NCBI GenBank assembly: GCA_964592255.1
Contig: CAZQCI010000012.1
Coordinates: 1-34,098 of the forward strand
Direction of reading: 5' to 3'
DNA length: 34,098 nt
Source: CAZQCI01 sp964592255
GTDB taxonomy: Bacteria; UBA10199; SBBF01
The notes below the pieces were generated by a model that was not told the origin of the DNA, ran no database searches, and saw only the letters and a list, made by a program, of their open reading frames with translations. Both the position numbers and the translations under genes were made by a program. Below are positions 6,573-15,867 of the stretch, piece after piece; the first letter of the stretch is position 1; each line of letters opens with the position of its first letter.

Positions 6573-9056
6573 CTAAGCACCACACAAAACAGAACCCCCT
6601 TGTTGTAGAGTTACTGCAGCAACGATTATGTCTTTTTCACCGGAATCCTGAGCGCCAGTTTGGGAACTTACTGCATCATCTGAAGTTTGCGAGAGTTGAA
6701 CTACGCAATCAAAAAGTGCATCAACACCTGCTTCCGGTCCACCCGCCTGATCAAGAAATTGTTGCCATAAATTTGGATCATTTAAGCGCTCTAAATATAC
6801 AACTGTTTGAGACAAGCCACCTACTAAAGCTCGTTCCATAAGGGCTTGCCGCAAATCTCCCCCCGCTGTTGTGTCAGACGAAGATCCTGAGTTTTGTGAA
6901 GATGGGGATGGAGTAGGGGAAATTTCCTTACGATCAATTTGTAATACAGTATAAACCTGTACCACAGCTCGGCTTGTACCCAATTGTTCTTGTCTCAAAC
7001 TAATATTATAATCAGTATTGGATATTAATCCTGCTGCTTGAGCTAATGCGCGCATATCCTCAATATCCAAATAACTTTTGATGTAGGAAACTCCCAAAGG
7101 CCCAGGTTGTTTTATTCTATAACGATTCGAATCTATGTGTTCTACAGTGATGCCATAACTTTGCAGATCGGTACGATTAAAACTTTTAGGGTGTAAAACA
7201 GCAATGGTGGCTCGCCCTCCTTTTCCCAAAGAGTTAGCTATTTTTTCTAACACACCTGCTCGTCTTGCCGGATCAACAAAATCAAAAGAATTAATGCTGA
7301 CAATATGGTCAAATGAAGCCGGAAGAAGTACTGCGTCTTCCATAGAAGCAGATTGCACTTGCAATGAGTGAGGTAAAAAACCCCGATCAATTAAACGCCT
7401 CAAATTTCGAGCAACATAAACAGAAGAGTCAACAGCGGTAATAGTTTGAGAACTTTTTGGTCCGTTCAGTTGGGCCAATAAAAAAAGTTCACTCCCCACA
7501 CCAGCCCCTAAAGATAAAATGCGTCCATTAAAAGGCCGAGCATGTATTTTAGGTAAAACCGTTAAAAAACGATCAGGATCTCGGAAGGATTGTGAACCAT
7601 TACCTAAAAGACTATAATCATCGCCAGATAAAGTGCCAGACCTATCTGCGGGAATTGTCTGTAAATCCTCAAGAGGAAGTGTCCAACCAGTTAAGGCTTT
7701 CGGCCATACATGATTCAAACTTCTCCTAATCCCCGCTTGATTTAATTGTGTTTGAAGAGCCTGGGTATTTTTTAAAACTAACCTTCCCTCAAAAGCAGCC
7801 AGTGCTTCCTGCAAACCTAACGCTTCTGCCTCATCAAATAAAAAACGACTTAGTTCAATTCCAAATAAAGCCGACTTGACTGAGGCATAGGATAAATCTA
7901 CAGGAGACAACAAAGGGCCGGAAGTCATCATCAAGCCTTCTTGTTCGGCTACATATCGCGCATAAGTGCCTAAAACAAAATTTCTATCAACGAGTTTTCC
8001 TGTTAACAAAAAATATCCTTTTTCATTATCAGAAACACCACGAATATTCGGCAGGTCCGGTGGCATCCAAGCCATACCCGGTATACGACCGTCATACACC
8101 ATGTTAATACGGATTTTCATCGGATCAACACCCACGCCCAACAACGCTTGTTTAACTTGATTCGCTGATACTCCCTCTAAACGCGAAGCAAATTGGCGTA
8201 CTTTTTCTTTAACCATCTCAAAAGCTAACTGTTCTGAAACACTGAACATCAGCTCGGTCTGATCTAATTTTATTCTTCCTTGATTTAATTTTTGTAGAGA
8301 AGTTAACCCTGCCTGAACTAAATTTTGCGTATGTTCAACAGGCTCTTTAAAGAGTTGAGCGACGGACAATCGATTAAATTCTGTCAACGCAATAGGCCCT
8401 AAACTTAAAAAATATTGAGTGGCTTCAGCTAAATTTTTTATCTTCATCTCAACAAGGGGAACCTCTCCCCAATCCGCCAAATCCAATGTTGCTTCTAAAG
8501 AATCTTGGATAATCCAGATGAGATAATCCTTATCTTCCCTAAAGCGGGGGTCGACATTGTTTATACCAGTGAGTTTTCTGCGATCTGGCTTGCTAATAGA
8601 ACCAGAACGGACTTGATAAAGATAGTCTGCCAACACAATCAATCGCGCTGCGATACGATCCACCACTTGTTGAAGAGCAGGAGACAATTTTTGATACCCC
8701 GGCAAGCTGCGAATTTTTTCAAAATAGGCGTCACGCAAAGCCCCCGGACTGGATGTTGAATCTGAAGCCGGAACAGATGAAGCAGGTGCAGAACCCAAAA
8801 CACGTGGTACTAAGGCCGGAGGTTGAGTAGGACTGATAGCATGTAAACGAGCCAACCATGCCGTTGCATCCGTGGGGATAATCCCCGCGGGCAAAGTTGA
8901 CGCCTCTAGGGCTGCTGTGAGTTTACTTCTTAGATCCGGAGAGGCCTCCAATAACGCCCACACAGCCTCATCCGTTTGAGCCGCCCGAATACGACTTTGC
9001 TCCTCTGGTGAAAAACCAGCAAAATTTTGTACATAACTGACAAAAGAAGGATTCAT
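6573..9056 (-). CDS. Large orphan protein with class I SAM methyltransferase-like domain (827 aa)
   Basis: I do not recognise the full-length protein. Residues ~1-90 are helical, followed by a Ser/Pro/Ala-rich linker (~90-105) and a long mostly helical region (~110-500). From about 510 a Rossmann methyltransferase fold starts: motif I ILSLGAGVGSELFLL, an acidic residue after the second strand (TAVDSS), SASMEDAVLLPASFDHIVS as the motif II/III region, and GGRATIAVLHP. A Ser/Pro/Thr linker (~710-730) precedes a ~100-residue tail. There is no signal peptide or membrane segment. The start has no Shine-Dalgarno; a TATAGT box lies 9 bases upstream and the 106-bp repeat ends there. With a MITE-like element just beyond the 3' end, the gene looks like accessory DNA between the pirin and pcrA regions. 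The methyltransferase fold is fairly sure; the substrate is unknown. Confidence 0.75.
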   Translation of the reverse strand: MNPSFVSYVQNFAGFSPEEQSRIRAAQTDEAVWALLEASPDLRSKLTAALEASTLPAGIIPTDATAWLARLHAISPTQPPALVPRVLGSAPASSVPASDSTSSPGALRDAYFEKIRSLPGYQKLSPALQQVVDRIAARLIVLADYLYQVRSGSISKPDRRKLTGINNVDPRFREDKDYLIWIIQDSLEATLDLADWGEVPLVEMKIKNLAEATQYFLSLGPIALTEFNRLSVAQLFKEPVEHTQNLVQAGLTSLQKLNQGRIKLDQTELMFSVSEQLAFEMVKEKVRQFASRLEGVSANQVKQALLGVGVDPMKIRINMVYDGRIPGMAWMPPDLPNIRGVSDNEKGYFLLTGKLVDRNFVLGTYARYVAEQEGLMMTSGPLLSPVDLSYASVKSALFGIELSRFLFDEAEALGLQEALAAFEGRLVLKNTQALQTQLNQAGIRRSLNHVWPKALTGWTLPLEDLQTIPADRSGTLSGDDYSLLGNGSQSFRDPDRFLTVLPKIHARPFNGRILSLGAGVGSELFLLAQLNGPKSSQTITAVDSSVYVARNLRRLIDRGFLPHSLQVQSASMEDAVLLPASFDHIVSINSFDFVDPARRAGVLEKIANSLGKGGRATIAVLHPKSFNRTDLQSYGITVEHIDSNRYRIKQPGPLGVSYIKSYLDIEDMRALAQAAGLISNTDYNISLRQEQLGTSRAVVQVYTVLQIDRKEISPTPSPSSQNSGSSSDTTAGGDLRQALMERALVGGLSQTVVYLERLNDPNLWQQFLDQAGGPEAGVDALFDCVVQLSQTSDDAVSSQTGAQDSGEKDIIVAAVTLQQGGSVLCGA

Positions 9057-9066
9057 ATTTTAAATA

Positions 9067-9172
9067 CTATAGTAATTCGACTTTTGCCGAGTACGTCAGT
9101 GCCCGGCAAAAGTCAGATATTACTTATGGTTGCACAAAATAGACTGTACCAATTGAAAGTTAATCAACCATA
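9067..9172. repeat. 106-bp perfect structured repeat, copy 1
   Basis: Identical over 106 bases and in the same orientation as 33040-33145. It consists of two abutting stem-loops. Stem 1 pairs AGTAAT (9071-9076) plus GACTTTTGCCG (9079-9089) with CGGCAAAAGTC (9104-9114) plus ATTACT (9119-9124). Stem 2 pairs TATGGTTG (9125-9132) with CAACCATA (9165-9172). Identity stops exactly at the end of stem 2. This copy lies 10 bases upstream of the start codon of the 827-residue orphan. Confidence 0.9.
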
Positions 9173-9227
9173 TTTTAAGGGATAGCCTTGTATCGGTTAG
9201 GTCAAAAAAAAGTTGCGTCTTTTTTTA

Positions 9228-9311
9228 TCACCCCGCACTTGATGCGGGATCCAGATGAGTGGACATAGTGCGTGTATAAAACCCATGGATGCCGGATCAA
9301 ATCCGCATGAC
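9228..9311. repeat. Compound palindromic intergenic repeat, locus B
   Basis: TCACCCCGCA CTTGA TGCGGGATCCAG forms the left half, and CCATGGATGCCGGATCAAATCCGCATGAC the facing right half. It lies directly after the stop codon of pcrA/uvrD (minus strand). No T-run follows either hairpin in the useful direction, so I do not call it a terminator. Confidence 0.75.
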
Positions 9312-9314
9312 GAC

Positions 9315-11531
9315 TTACGACAACAAAGTCAGGTTAGCGTATTTTGTAAGAATTTTTTTGATCTGTCCCCCTTCAAAAGCAATGGTGATTTTTTCATCCC
9401 CCGCTTTTCCTTCACACGCTTTTACAATTCCTACACCAAACTGAGGGTGCCGGACCCTAGCTCCACGACGATAGGAGGAAGAATAAGCAACAGACTGGTC
9501 GTAGGAGTAATCAATCCGGACATCGTTGGATTTAGTTTTTGACTTAGTCGAAACCCATTCTTCCGGCTCTTGGCTTTCCCACAAAAAATTTGTTTTTGGC
9601 TTTTTTGTTTCCACCACTTCAATAAGATCTTCGGGAATTTCTTCAAGAAAGCGGGAAGGAAGGTGATATTGGGTACTTCCAAAAATCCGACGTTGGGATA
9701 CAAAACTTAACGTGAGTTTTTGCATGGCCCGCGTCATCCCCACATAACAAAGACGGCGCTCTTCTTCCAAATCCCCTTCGCTATCCAGGGATCGACTATG
9801 CGGAAAAAGAGATTCCTCCATCCCCACCATAAACACACAAGGAAACTCCAAACCTTTGCACAAATGCAAAGTCATCAGCGGAAGACGATCAGCACCCTCT
9901 TCCATATTATCAAGATCAGACATGAGAGAGGCCTGGTCGAGAAACCCTTCGAGGGTGGGGTTTTCCTCCCGTTTAGCATACTCTTCCACCACGTTGACTA
10001 ATTCCTCCAAGTTTTCCATACGTCCTTCCGCTTCCACCGTTTTTTCGTCCTGCAACATTTTCCAATAACCGGTTTTTTCATAAAGATGAGTCATAAATTC
10101 GGTGAGAGAAGTCAGCGAAAGAGTTTTTTTGTCATCCATCAGATTTTTAATAAGAGCCACAAATTGTTCCAACTTGGTCAGTGTACCTTTGGAAAAATCA
10201 TGCCCCGGCGGGAGCGCTTGAAGAAGCGCCCATGCAGAAAGCCCTTGCTGAGAAGCCATCATCTCCAATTTTTCGATAGTTGTTTTCCCAATACCGCGTG
10301 CAGGAACATTGATAACACGTTTAAGACTCATCGCATCGGCGGGATTAACCAATAATTTAAGGTAGGCCAGCATGTCCTTAATTTCTTGACGATCATAAAA
10401 TTTCATACCACCGATGATAATGTAAGGGATGCGGTTGCGCCTGAGCTCATCTTCAAAGGGACGTGACTGCGCATTGGTACGATAAAAAACTGCCATGTCG
10501 GCATAACGCCATTGGCTTTTTTCTTTAAGAATACGATTTACAACGTATTGAGCTTCTTCTTGCTCGTCATTTCCTTTAAATAAAAAAAGTTTTTCTCCCT
10601 CTCCATTCTCCGTCCATAAGGTTTTGCCCATGCGCCCCTTATTGCGCTTCACCACCGCACCGGCAGCATTGAGAATATTTTGGGTAGAACGGTAATTTTG
10701 TTCCAGACGAATGACTTTGGCTTCCGGATAATCGTTTTGAAAATCAAGAATATTGCGGATTTCAGCCCCACGAAATTTGTAGATCGATTGATCATCATCC
10801 CCAACGACACATAAATTATGGTGCGATCCCGCCAAGAGGGAAATGAGTTGATATTGGCTTTTGTTGGTATCCTGATACTCATCAACATGAATGTAGCGAA
10901 ACTGCTGTTGATAATGTTCCAACGTAGCGGGAGAGGTTTTGAAAAGGACAAGAGTCTGAAGAATTAAATCCCCAAAATCCATGGCCTGATTGATTTTAAG
11001 TTTTTGCTGATACAGTTGATAGACTTGAGCTACCCGCTCACCTAAAAAATCGGTGTTTCTCTTGGCAAAAGTTTCGGGAACAAGTCCATCATGCTTGGCT
11101 TCATTGATTTTATAAGCCACCACTTTTGGATTAATAGTTTGGGAATTAAGTCTTAACTCTTCAAAGCATTGAGTAATTAGTTGTAATTGATCTTTATCGT
11201 TATAAACCGAAAAATCGGAATGATAACCAAGCACAGAAGCATTCCGCCGCAAAATTTTAAGGCACGCCGAATGAAAAGTGGAAACCCATAAATCCCGCGC
11301 GGACATCCCCAAAATTTTTTCAATGCGCTCACGCATTTCACCGGCTGCTTTATTGGTAAAAGTAACAGCAAAAATGGACCAAGGCGCCACCCCCTTGTCG
11401 CAAATCAGATGCGCCATACGATACGTGAGAACGCGCGTTTTACCAGAGCCCGCACCCGCAAGAATCAACACCGGGCCTTCCGTCTGCTCCACTGCTTCAC
11501 GTTGTTTAGGATTAAGCCCTGAAATCATCAT
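9315..11531 (-). CDS. pcrA: PcrA/UvrD-type superfamily 1A DNA helicase
   Basis: A 738-residue 3'-5' DNA helicase of the UvrD/PcrA/Rep group, acting in repair and clearance of replication blocks. Seen in order: Q-motif region LNPKQREAV, Walker A GAGSGKT (26-32), VDEYQDTN (motif II), GDDDQSIYKFRGA (motif III), LEQNYRST (motif IV), VFMVGMEESLFPH, and the ERRLCYVGMTRA motif VI region. The C-terminal GARVRHPQFGVGIV segment is the Tudor-like tail found in PcrA. Length is normal. Its ATG overlaps the glmS stop by 4 bp, so it is translated from the glmU-glmS message. That link to cell-wall precursor genes is unusual and may simply be operon packing. The family call is certain; the choice between pcrA and uvrD is by the C-terminal tail. 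Confidence 0.96.
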   Translation of the reverse strand: MMISGLNPKQREAVEQTEGPVLILAGAGSGKTRVLTYRMAHLICDKGVAPWSIFAVTFTNKAAGEMRERIEKILGMSARDLWVSTFHSACLKILRRNASVLGYHSDFSVYNDKDQLQLITQCFEELRLNSQTINPKVVAYKINEAKHDGLVPETFAKRNTDFLGERVAQVYQLYQQKLKINQAMDFGDLILQTLVLFKTSPATLEHYQQQFRYIHVDEYQDTNKSQYQLISLLAGSHHNLCVVGDDDQSIYKFRGAEIRNILDFQNDYPEAKVIRLEQNYRSTQNILNAAGAVVKRNKGRMGKTLWTENGEGEKLFLFKGNDEQEEAQYVVNRILKEKSQWRYADMAVFYRTNAQSRPFEDELRRNRIPYIIIGGMKFYDRQEIKDMLAYLKLLVNPADAMSLKRVINVPARGIGKTTIEKLEMMASQQGLSAWALLQALPPGHDFSKGTLTKLEQFVALIKNLMDDKKTLSLTSLTEFMTHLYEKTGYWKMLQDEKTVEAEGRMENLEELVNVVEEYAKREENPTLEGFLDQASLMSDLDNMEEGADRLPLMTLHLCKGLEFPCVFMVGMEESLFPHSRSLDSEGDLEEERRLCYVGMTRAMQKLTLSFVSQRRIFGSTQYHLPSRFLEEIPEDLIEVVETKKPKTNFLWESQEPEEWVSTKSKTKSNDVRIDYSYDQSVAYSSSYRRGARVRHPQFGVGIVKACEGKAGDEKITIAFEGGQIKKILTKYANLTLLS

Positions 11532-13363
11532 TCCACCGTTACACTTTTGGCCAAATTACGCGGTTGATCAACATCTGTTCCCCGAAGATCGGCAATGGTA
11601 TACGCCAATAATTGCAAAGGCAGAGAAATTAAAATCGGCGCGATATACCATGTCGCCTTAGGGATTGTAATCAAGTCTTCATACTTTCCTTGAAATCGTG
11701 CATCACCTTCGGTGACTAACGCAATAATACGCGCTCCACGTGCCTTGAGTTCCTCCATATTAGAAATCATTTTTTCGCACACTCGGTCTTCAGGGGCTAA
11801 GGCCACAACTGGAGTGCCTGGTTCGATGAGAGCAATGGGACCGTGTTTCATCTCACCAGCCGAATAACCTTCGGCATGGATGTAAGAAATTTCTTTCAGC
11901 TTGAGCGCACCTTCTAAGGCCACCGGATAATAAACGCCGCGGGCAATATAATAAAAATCACGGGCATCTTTAAATTTTTCGGCAATAGATTGGATTGTAG
12001 TATTTTGGTCCAAAATACTTTGCATCATTTGCGGTACATGGACCAAAGACTTAATGGCTTTTTGAATGTAGGCATAATCACGATGCCCGGTACGCCGACC
12101 AAAATCGAGCGCTAGCATTAAAAGTACAACTAACTGTGTGGTAAAGGCTTTGGTAGAAGCTACTCCCATTTCCGGGCCGGCATTGGTATAAAGTGTTGCA
12201 TGCGAGGCACGAGGAATGCTGGATTCCATCACATTACAAATGGATAAAACTCGCCCCCCTTGATTTTTAGCTTCGTGAACACACGCTAAAGTGTCCGCCG
12301 TTTCCCCGGATTGAGAAATAACAATGAGTAAAGTACGGGTATCGATAAACGGTTCGCGATAACGAAACTCACTGGCGGTATCCACACTCACTGGAATTTT
12401 AGCAATGGCCTCAATCATATATTTGCCAGCCAATGCCGCATGATAACTGGTACCGCAAGCCACAATGTAGACACGATTAATGTCGTACAGGGATGATTTA
12501 GAAAAGAGTTGCGACAAACCATCGAGGGATAAATCTAAACTTCCTTTAAGAACCCGCCCACGCAATGTTTCTTCTATAGCGCGCGGTTGCTCAAAAATTT
12601 CTTTCAACATGAAATGCTTATACCCACCTTTTTCTGCCATACAAGCATCCCAGTCGATGATCTTAGGAGTTTTTTGAGTAACAAGCCCCTGTTTATCGTA
12701 AAAAATAACTTCTCCGGCAGTGATTACAGCCGCTTCATGATCCTCCAAAAAAACCACGTTTCGAGTATAAGGCAGAAGAGCCGGCACGTCGGAAGCAATA
12801 AAATTTTCCCCTTTTCCTAAACCCACCACCAAGGGCGAAAATTTCTTAGCCGCATAAATACGGCTAGGGTCTTCAACATCTAAAACAGCGAGAGCGTAAC
12901 TCCCTTCAAGAGAGCCAATACCGGCAAAAAAAGCGTCCTGAAAATTTTTACCCTTCTCCAACTCACGGCTAATGGCGTAACAAATTACTTCTGTGTCCGT
13001 TTCAGACTGAAAAATTTTTCTATCAGTCAAGGCTTGTTTTTTAAGTTCCTGATAATTTTCAACAATGCCGTTATGCACCAGTACAACACGCCCCATGCGA
13101 TGAGGATGCGCATTCGTTTCGGACGGTTTACCGTGGGTCGCCCAACGCGTGTGACCTATACCAATACGAGAATCGGGAAAAGCCGAACCTATTTTTGCAA
13201 CTAATTGGGATAATTTGCCTTCAGCCCGGTCGATAAAAACATCTTTTTTTTGCAAAACAGCAAGCCCAGCGGAATCGTAACCGCGGTATTCTAATTTTTT
13301 AAGGGAATCTAATAAAATGGGAATGGCTTTTTGGGAGCCGACATAGCCGACGATACCGCACAT
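11528..13363 (-). CDS. glmS: Glutamine--fructose-6-phosphate aminotransferase GlmS
   Basis: Makes glucosamine-6-phosphate from fructose-6-phosphate and glutamine, the first step to UDP-GlcNAc. The N-terminal nucleophile is Cys2 in MCGIVGYVG. The glutaminase domain carries the GIGHTRWATHG and HNGIVENY motifs. Two SIS isomerase domains follow (CGTSYHAALAGKYMIE, SQSGETADTL), and the C-terminus DVDQPRNLAKSVTVE is typical. At 611 residues it is full length. GGAG lies a few bases before the ATG. Only 3 bp separate it from glmU upstream, and its stop overlaps the pcrA start. There is no room for a glmS ribozyme in front of it, so control must act at the operon promoter or post-translationally. Confidence 0.98.
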   Translation of the reverse strand: MCGIVGYVGSQKAIPILLDSLKKLEYRGYDSAGLAVLQKKDVFIDRAEGKLSQLVAKIGSAFPDSRIGIGHTRWATHGKPSETNAHPHRMGRVVLVHNGIVENYQELKKQALTDRKIFQSETDTEVICYAISRELEKGKNFQDAFFAGIGSLEGSYALAVLDVEDPSRIYAAKKFSPLVVGLGKGENFIASDVPALLPYTRNVVFLEDHEAAVITAGEVIFYDKQGLVTQKTPKIIDWDACMAEKGGYKHFMLKEIFEQPRAIEETLRGRVLKGSLDLSLDGLSQLFSKSSLYDINRVYIVACGTSYHAALAGKYMIEAIAKIPVSVDTASEFRYREPFIDTRTLLIVISQSGETADTLACVHEAKNQGGRVLSICNVMESSIPRASHATLYTNAGPEMGVASTKAFTTQLVVLLMLALDFGRRTGHRDYAYIQKAIKSLVHVPQMMQSILDQNTTIQSIAEKFKDARDFYYIARGVYYPVALEGALKLKEISYIHAEGYSAGEMKHGPIALIEPGTPVVALAPEDRVCEKMISNMEELKARGARIIALVTEGDARFQGKYEDLITIPKATWYIAPILISLPLQLLAYTIADLRGTDVDQPRNLAKSVTVE

Positions 13364-13366
13364 AGG

Positions 13367-14731
13367 TCATCTCCTTTTCCACCGCTTGATAATAGTTTGA
13401 GCCGCCCGGCTTAAGGCCAAACTGTGAGGAGGAACATTTTTAGTAATAGTCGAACCGGAACCAATGTAAGCCGACTTACCAACAGTCACAGGAGCAACCA
13501 ACTGAGAGTCGCTACCGATAAAAGCTCCATCCTGAATAACGGTTTTAAATTTATTTTTACCATCATAATTACATGTAATGGTGCCAGCACCAACGTTCAC
13601 ATTTTTACCAACAAGAGCATCACCAATATACGTCAGATGATTAATTTTAGATTTTTCACCGATGGATGACTTTTTAATTTCAACAAAATTACCAACCTTC
13701 ACTCCCGTTTTCAAATGAGTTCCGGGCCGCAAATGAGCCATCGGTCCAATAACGGCTTCATCACCCACAACAGCATGGTCCAAATAGCATCCTGATTTAA
13801 TTGTCACCTTTTGGCCCACAACAGAATCACGCACAGTGGTATAGGGTTCAACAAAACAGCCGGAACCCATGACTGTTGATCCTAAAAGAGTACAGGGCCC
13901 CATGATTGTGGCACCACGGGCTACGCGTACTTCCGCATCACAAGTGATTTGCTCCGGGTTGATGCAAACAACCCCGTCATTCATCAATTCTCTCATTTTT
14001 CTTTGTGACATTTCTTGATTCGCCTTGGCTAATTCTTGCTGGGTATTAACCCCAAGCCCTTCGGTGGAATGCGCCAGACGATAATCCGCAATTTTTTCTT
14101 CCAGCGCGGCTTGGCGAATTAAATCGGTTAAATAAAATTCCTTTTGCACATTGGTAGTTTTTATTTTTTTAAGCGCCTTTTTAAGAAACGGTAAGGAAAC
14201 AACATACAAACCAACATTAACCTCGCGAATTTTGCGCTGCGCAGGCGTGGCATCTTTTTCTTCAACAATCGCTTCTATCACACCGCTGGCATGCCGCAAA
14301 ACACGCCCGTAACCAAAAGAGGAAGACAGCGTCATTGTCGCAAAAGTAAGCCAAGATTTTTTTTGGCGATGCTTATGGATTAATTGGGACAAAGTAGAAC
14401 TTTGGATTAAAGGCATATCTCCATAACTGATCAGCACATCCGTGATACCTTTTTTAATATAAGGCAAAGCCATCATCACCGCATGAGCTGTCCCTCGAGG
14501 CGGGTTTTGAGTAACAAAAGTGGTGTGTGGAAAATTTTGGCTAACTACCTCACGTATGTGTGAGGAATTTTTAGAAACAACTAACAGAGTTTGAACCACT
14601 TTCAGGAGCTTAGAATTTTCGAGAGGAGAAAAAACCATCGGACGCCCTCCAACCCGGTGCAATACCTTCGGGATATCGGACTTCATGCGCGTCCCCTGAC
14701 CGGCCGCCAAGATGATGGATGCTAATTTCAT
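13367..14731 (-). CDS. glmU: Bifunctional GlcNAc-1-P uridylyltransferase / GlcN-1-P acetyltransferase GlmU
   Basis: Catalyses the last two steps to UDP-GlcNAc. The N-terminal pyrophosphorylase domain has the signature LAAGQGTRMKSDIPKVLH (about 8-25), then NPPRGTAHAV and SYGDMPL. The C-terminal half is a left-handed beta-helix acetyltransferase with hexapeptide repeats, including the NHLTYIGDALVG segment with the catalytic His, the VGAGTITCNYDG motif and the closing SRAAQ region. The 454-residue length is typical. It lies 9 bp after the DUF3187-like gene and 3 bp before glmS, so the sugar-nucleotide genes form one unit. No clear Shine-Dalgarno precedes it, which suggests coupling to the upstream gene. 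Confidence 0.97.
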   Translation of the reverse strand: MKLASIILAAGQGTRMKSDIPKVLHRVGGRPMVFSPLENSKLLKVVQTLLVVSKNSSHIREVVSQNFPHTTFVTQNPPRGTAHAVMMALPYIKKGITDVLISYGDMPLIQSSTLSQLIHKHRQKKSWLTFATMTLSSSFGYGRVLRHASGVIEAIVEEKDATPAQRKIREVNVGLYVVSLPFLKKALKKIKTTNVQKEFYLTDLIRQAALEEKIADYRLAHSTEGLGVNTQQELAKANQEMSQRKMRELMNDGVVCINPEQITCDAEVRVARGATIMGPCTLLGSTVMGSGCFVEPYTTVRDSVVGQKVTIKSGCYLDHAVVGDEAVIGPMAHLRPGTHLKTGVKVGNFVEIKKSSIGEKSKINHLTYIGDALVGKNVNVGAGTITCNYDGKNKFKTVIQDGAFIGSDSQLVAPVTVGKSAYIGSGSTITKNVPPHSLALSRAAQTIIKRWKRR

Positions 14732-14740
14732 GAACTTGAT

Positions 14741-15775
14741 TCAATACTTCAACCCCACATCGAAGAAAAGCGTAAAATCAACGGAAGGACCAACGCTAGA
14801 CGCATCTTCGGTAAAACCAATTTTGGTGAAAATTTTTTCTTTATTATTCTTAAGAGGAAACTCTCCAGCAATACCAAAAGTTAAGTCACAAATAGGCTCC
14901 CTGAGCTCTTCAATAACTCCATTTTTAAAAACCGAGGACATCACATCCACTTGAGCTATAAAAGAAAGAGGCGTGGATAAGTTAAATTCAAATGATTGTC
15001 CAAAAACAAAGGCCCCTTTTTTAACCAAAGGGGCTAAACGTTCATTATCCCCAAAAGACAAAAAACCCATCTGAGTAATACTATGAAACCAACGCCAAGA
15101 TTTTTGAGCAATAAGAGAAAGCCCTACATCGGGTCGACGACTACCGGACCCACCATTAAGGCTCCCCGTGGGAAGTTTGATGACGCCATGAAGAGACAAG
15201 GCAGGGAAACCTTTGGTTTCATCCACAAAGTTGAACTTTTGATGCCATGTTAAATCACCCACTTGAAAACCTTGCTGAGACACCCGGTAAAATGTCTTAC
15301 CGTTTCGGGTAATCCGATAAGAAAACCGACCATTATCGACAGTATCCCGCCCCCCGTTAGGAAAACCAAAGGCATGATGATACCCTTGAACAAAAGAATC
15401 CAAAAAACCACCGGAAGTGGATAGAAAAGGAAGTTCCAAACCCATTTGGATTCTGGGAGTGATTCCATAATCCACACGAAAAGCCGTACGATTAAGCTCC
15501 ATATCTATGTCCACACCAAAACCTGTGGACGTTAAGTGGTGCTCAAACAAATTGCTGTAAGCATTTGATAAATCAAAAGACCATTCTCCTTTTTCTAAAA
15601 CCGAGGTCGTCTCCATGGGGAGGGAAGCAAACAAAAGAAAGAACGGGTTTTGTGTACGAACAGGCAAAGGCCCGTGAACAAAATAATGTTGAGGATGAAA
15701 AATTTTCGCGTGGGCTGAAAGTGAAAAAAAATAAAGGAAAAGGGAAATGAAAAGAGTTTTTTTCAAAAAATCCAT
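14741..15775 (-). CDS. DUF3187-like outer-membrane protein
   Basis: A 344-residue exported protein with a signal peptide ending near SLSAHA (about 19-24). The beginning of the mature part (HGPLPVRTQNPFFLLFASLP) matches my memory of the DUF3187 family; the rest is rich in alternating beta-strands with aromatic residues (MELNRTAFRVDYGITPRIQM, GLELPFLS) and ends FFDVGLKY, as outer-membrane barrels do. Function unknown. It is the first gene of the glmU-glmS-pcrA run, 9 bp before glmU, so the operon promoter is probably upstream of it near the palindromic repeat at 15789. The barrel prediction is by eye; the family name is from memory. Confidence 0.75.
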   Translation of the reverse strand: MDFLKKTLFISLFLYFFSLSAHAKIFHPQHYFVHGPLPVRTQNPFFLLFASLPMETTSVLEKGEWSFDLSNAYSNLFEHHLTSTGFGVDIDMELNRTAFRVDYGITPRIQMGLELPFLSTSGGFLDSFVQGYHHAFGFPNGGRDTVDNGRFSYRITRNGKTFYRVSQQGFQVGDLTWHQKFNFVDETKGFPALSLHGVIKLPTGSLNGGSGSRRPDVGLSLIAQKSWRWFHSITQMGFLSFGDNERLAPLVKKGAFVFGQSFEFNLSTPLSFIAQVDVMSSVFKNGVIEELREPICDLTFGIAGEFPLKNNKEKIFTKIGFTEDASSVGPSVDFTLFFDVGLKY

Positions 15776-15788
15776 CCTATCTAATAAT

Positions 15789-15857
15789 GTCCCGACCGTA
15801 TTGAATCGGGATCCATGTTAAGAGAATGGAACCCGTATAAAAGTACTACGGGGTGAC
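15789..15857. repeat. Compound palindromic intergenic repeat, locus C
   Basis: GTCCCGA..TCGGGATCCATG on the left faces ATGGAACCCG..CGGGGTGAC on the right. It fills most of the 92-bp gap between the trxB stop and the start of the DUF3187-like gene, both on the minus strand. Confidence 0.7.
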
Positions 15858-15867
15858 TATATAGACT

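Noticed and set aside
6573..9172. Prophage or integrative element
   Set aside because: No integrase, phage structural gene, tRNA or attachment site is visible; only small repeats flank the orphan gene.
9228..9311. Hairpins after pcrA as Rho-independent terminators
   Set aside because: The stems are good but no T-run follows in the direction of pcrA transcription; they match the dispersed palindrome family instead.
13364..13366. glmS ribozyme or other leader control for glmS
   Set aside because: Only 3 bp separate glmU and glmS, so there is no room for a ribozyme.
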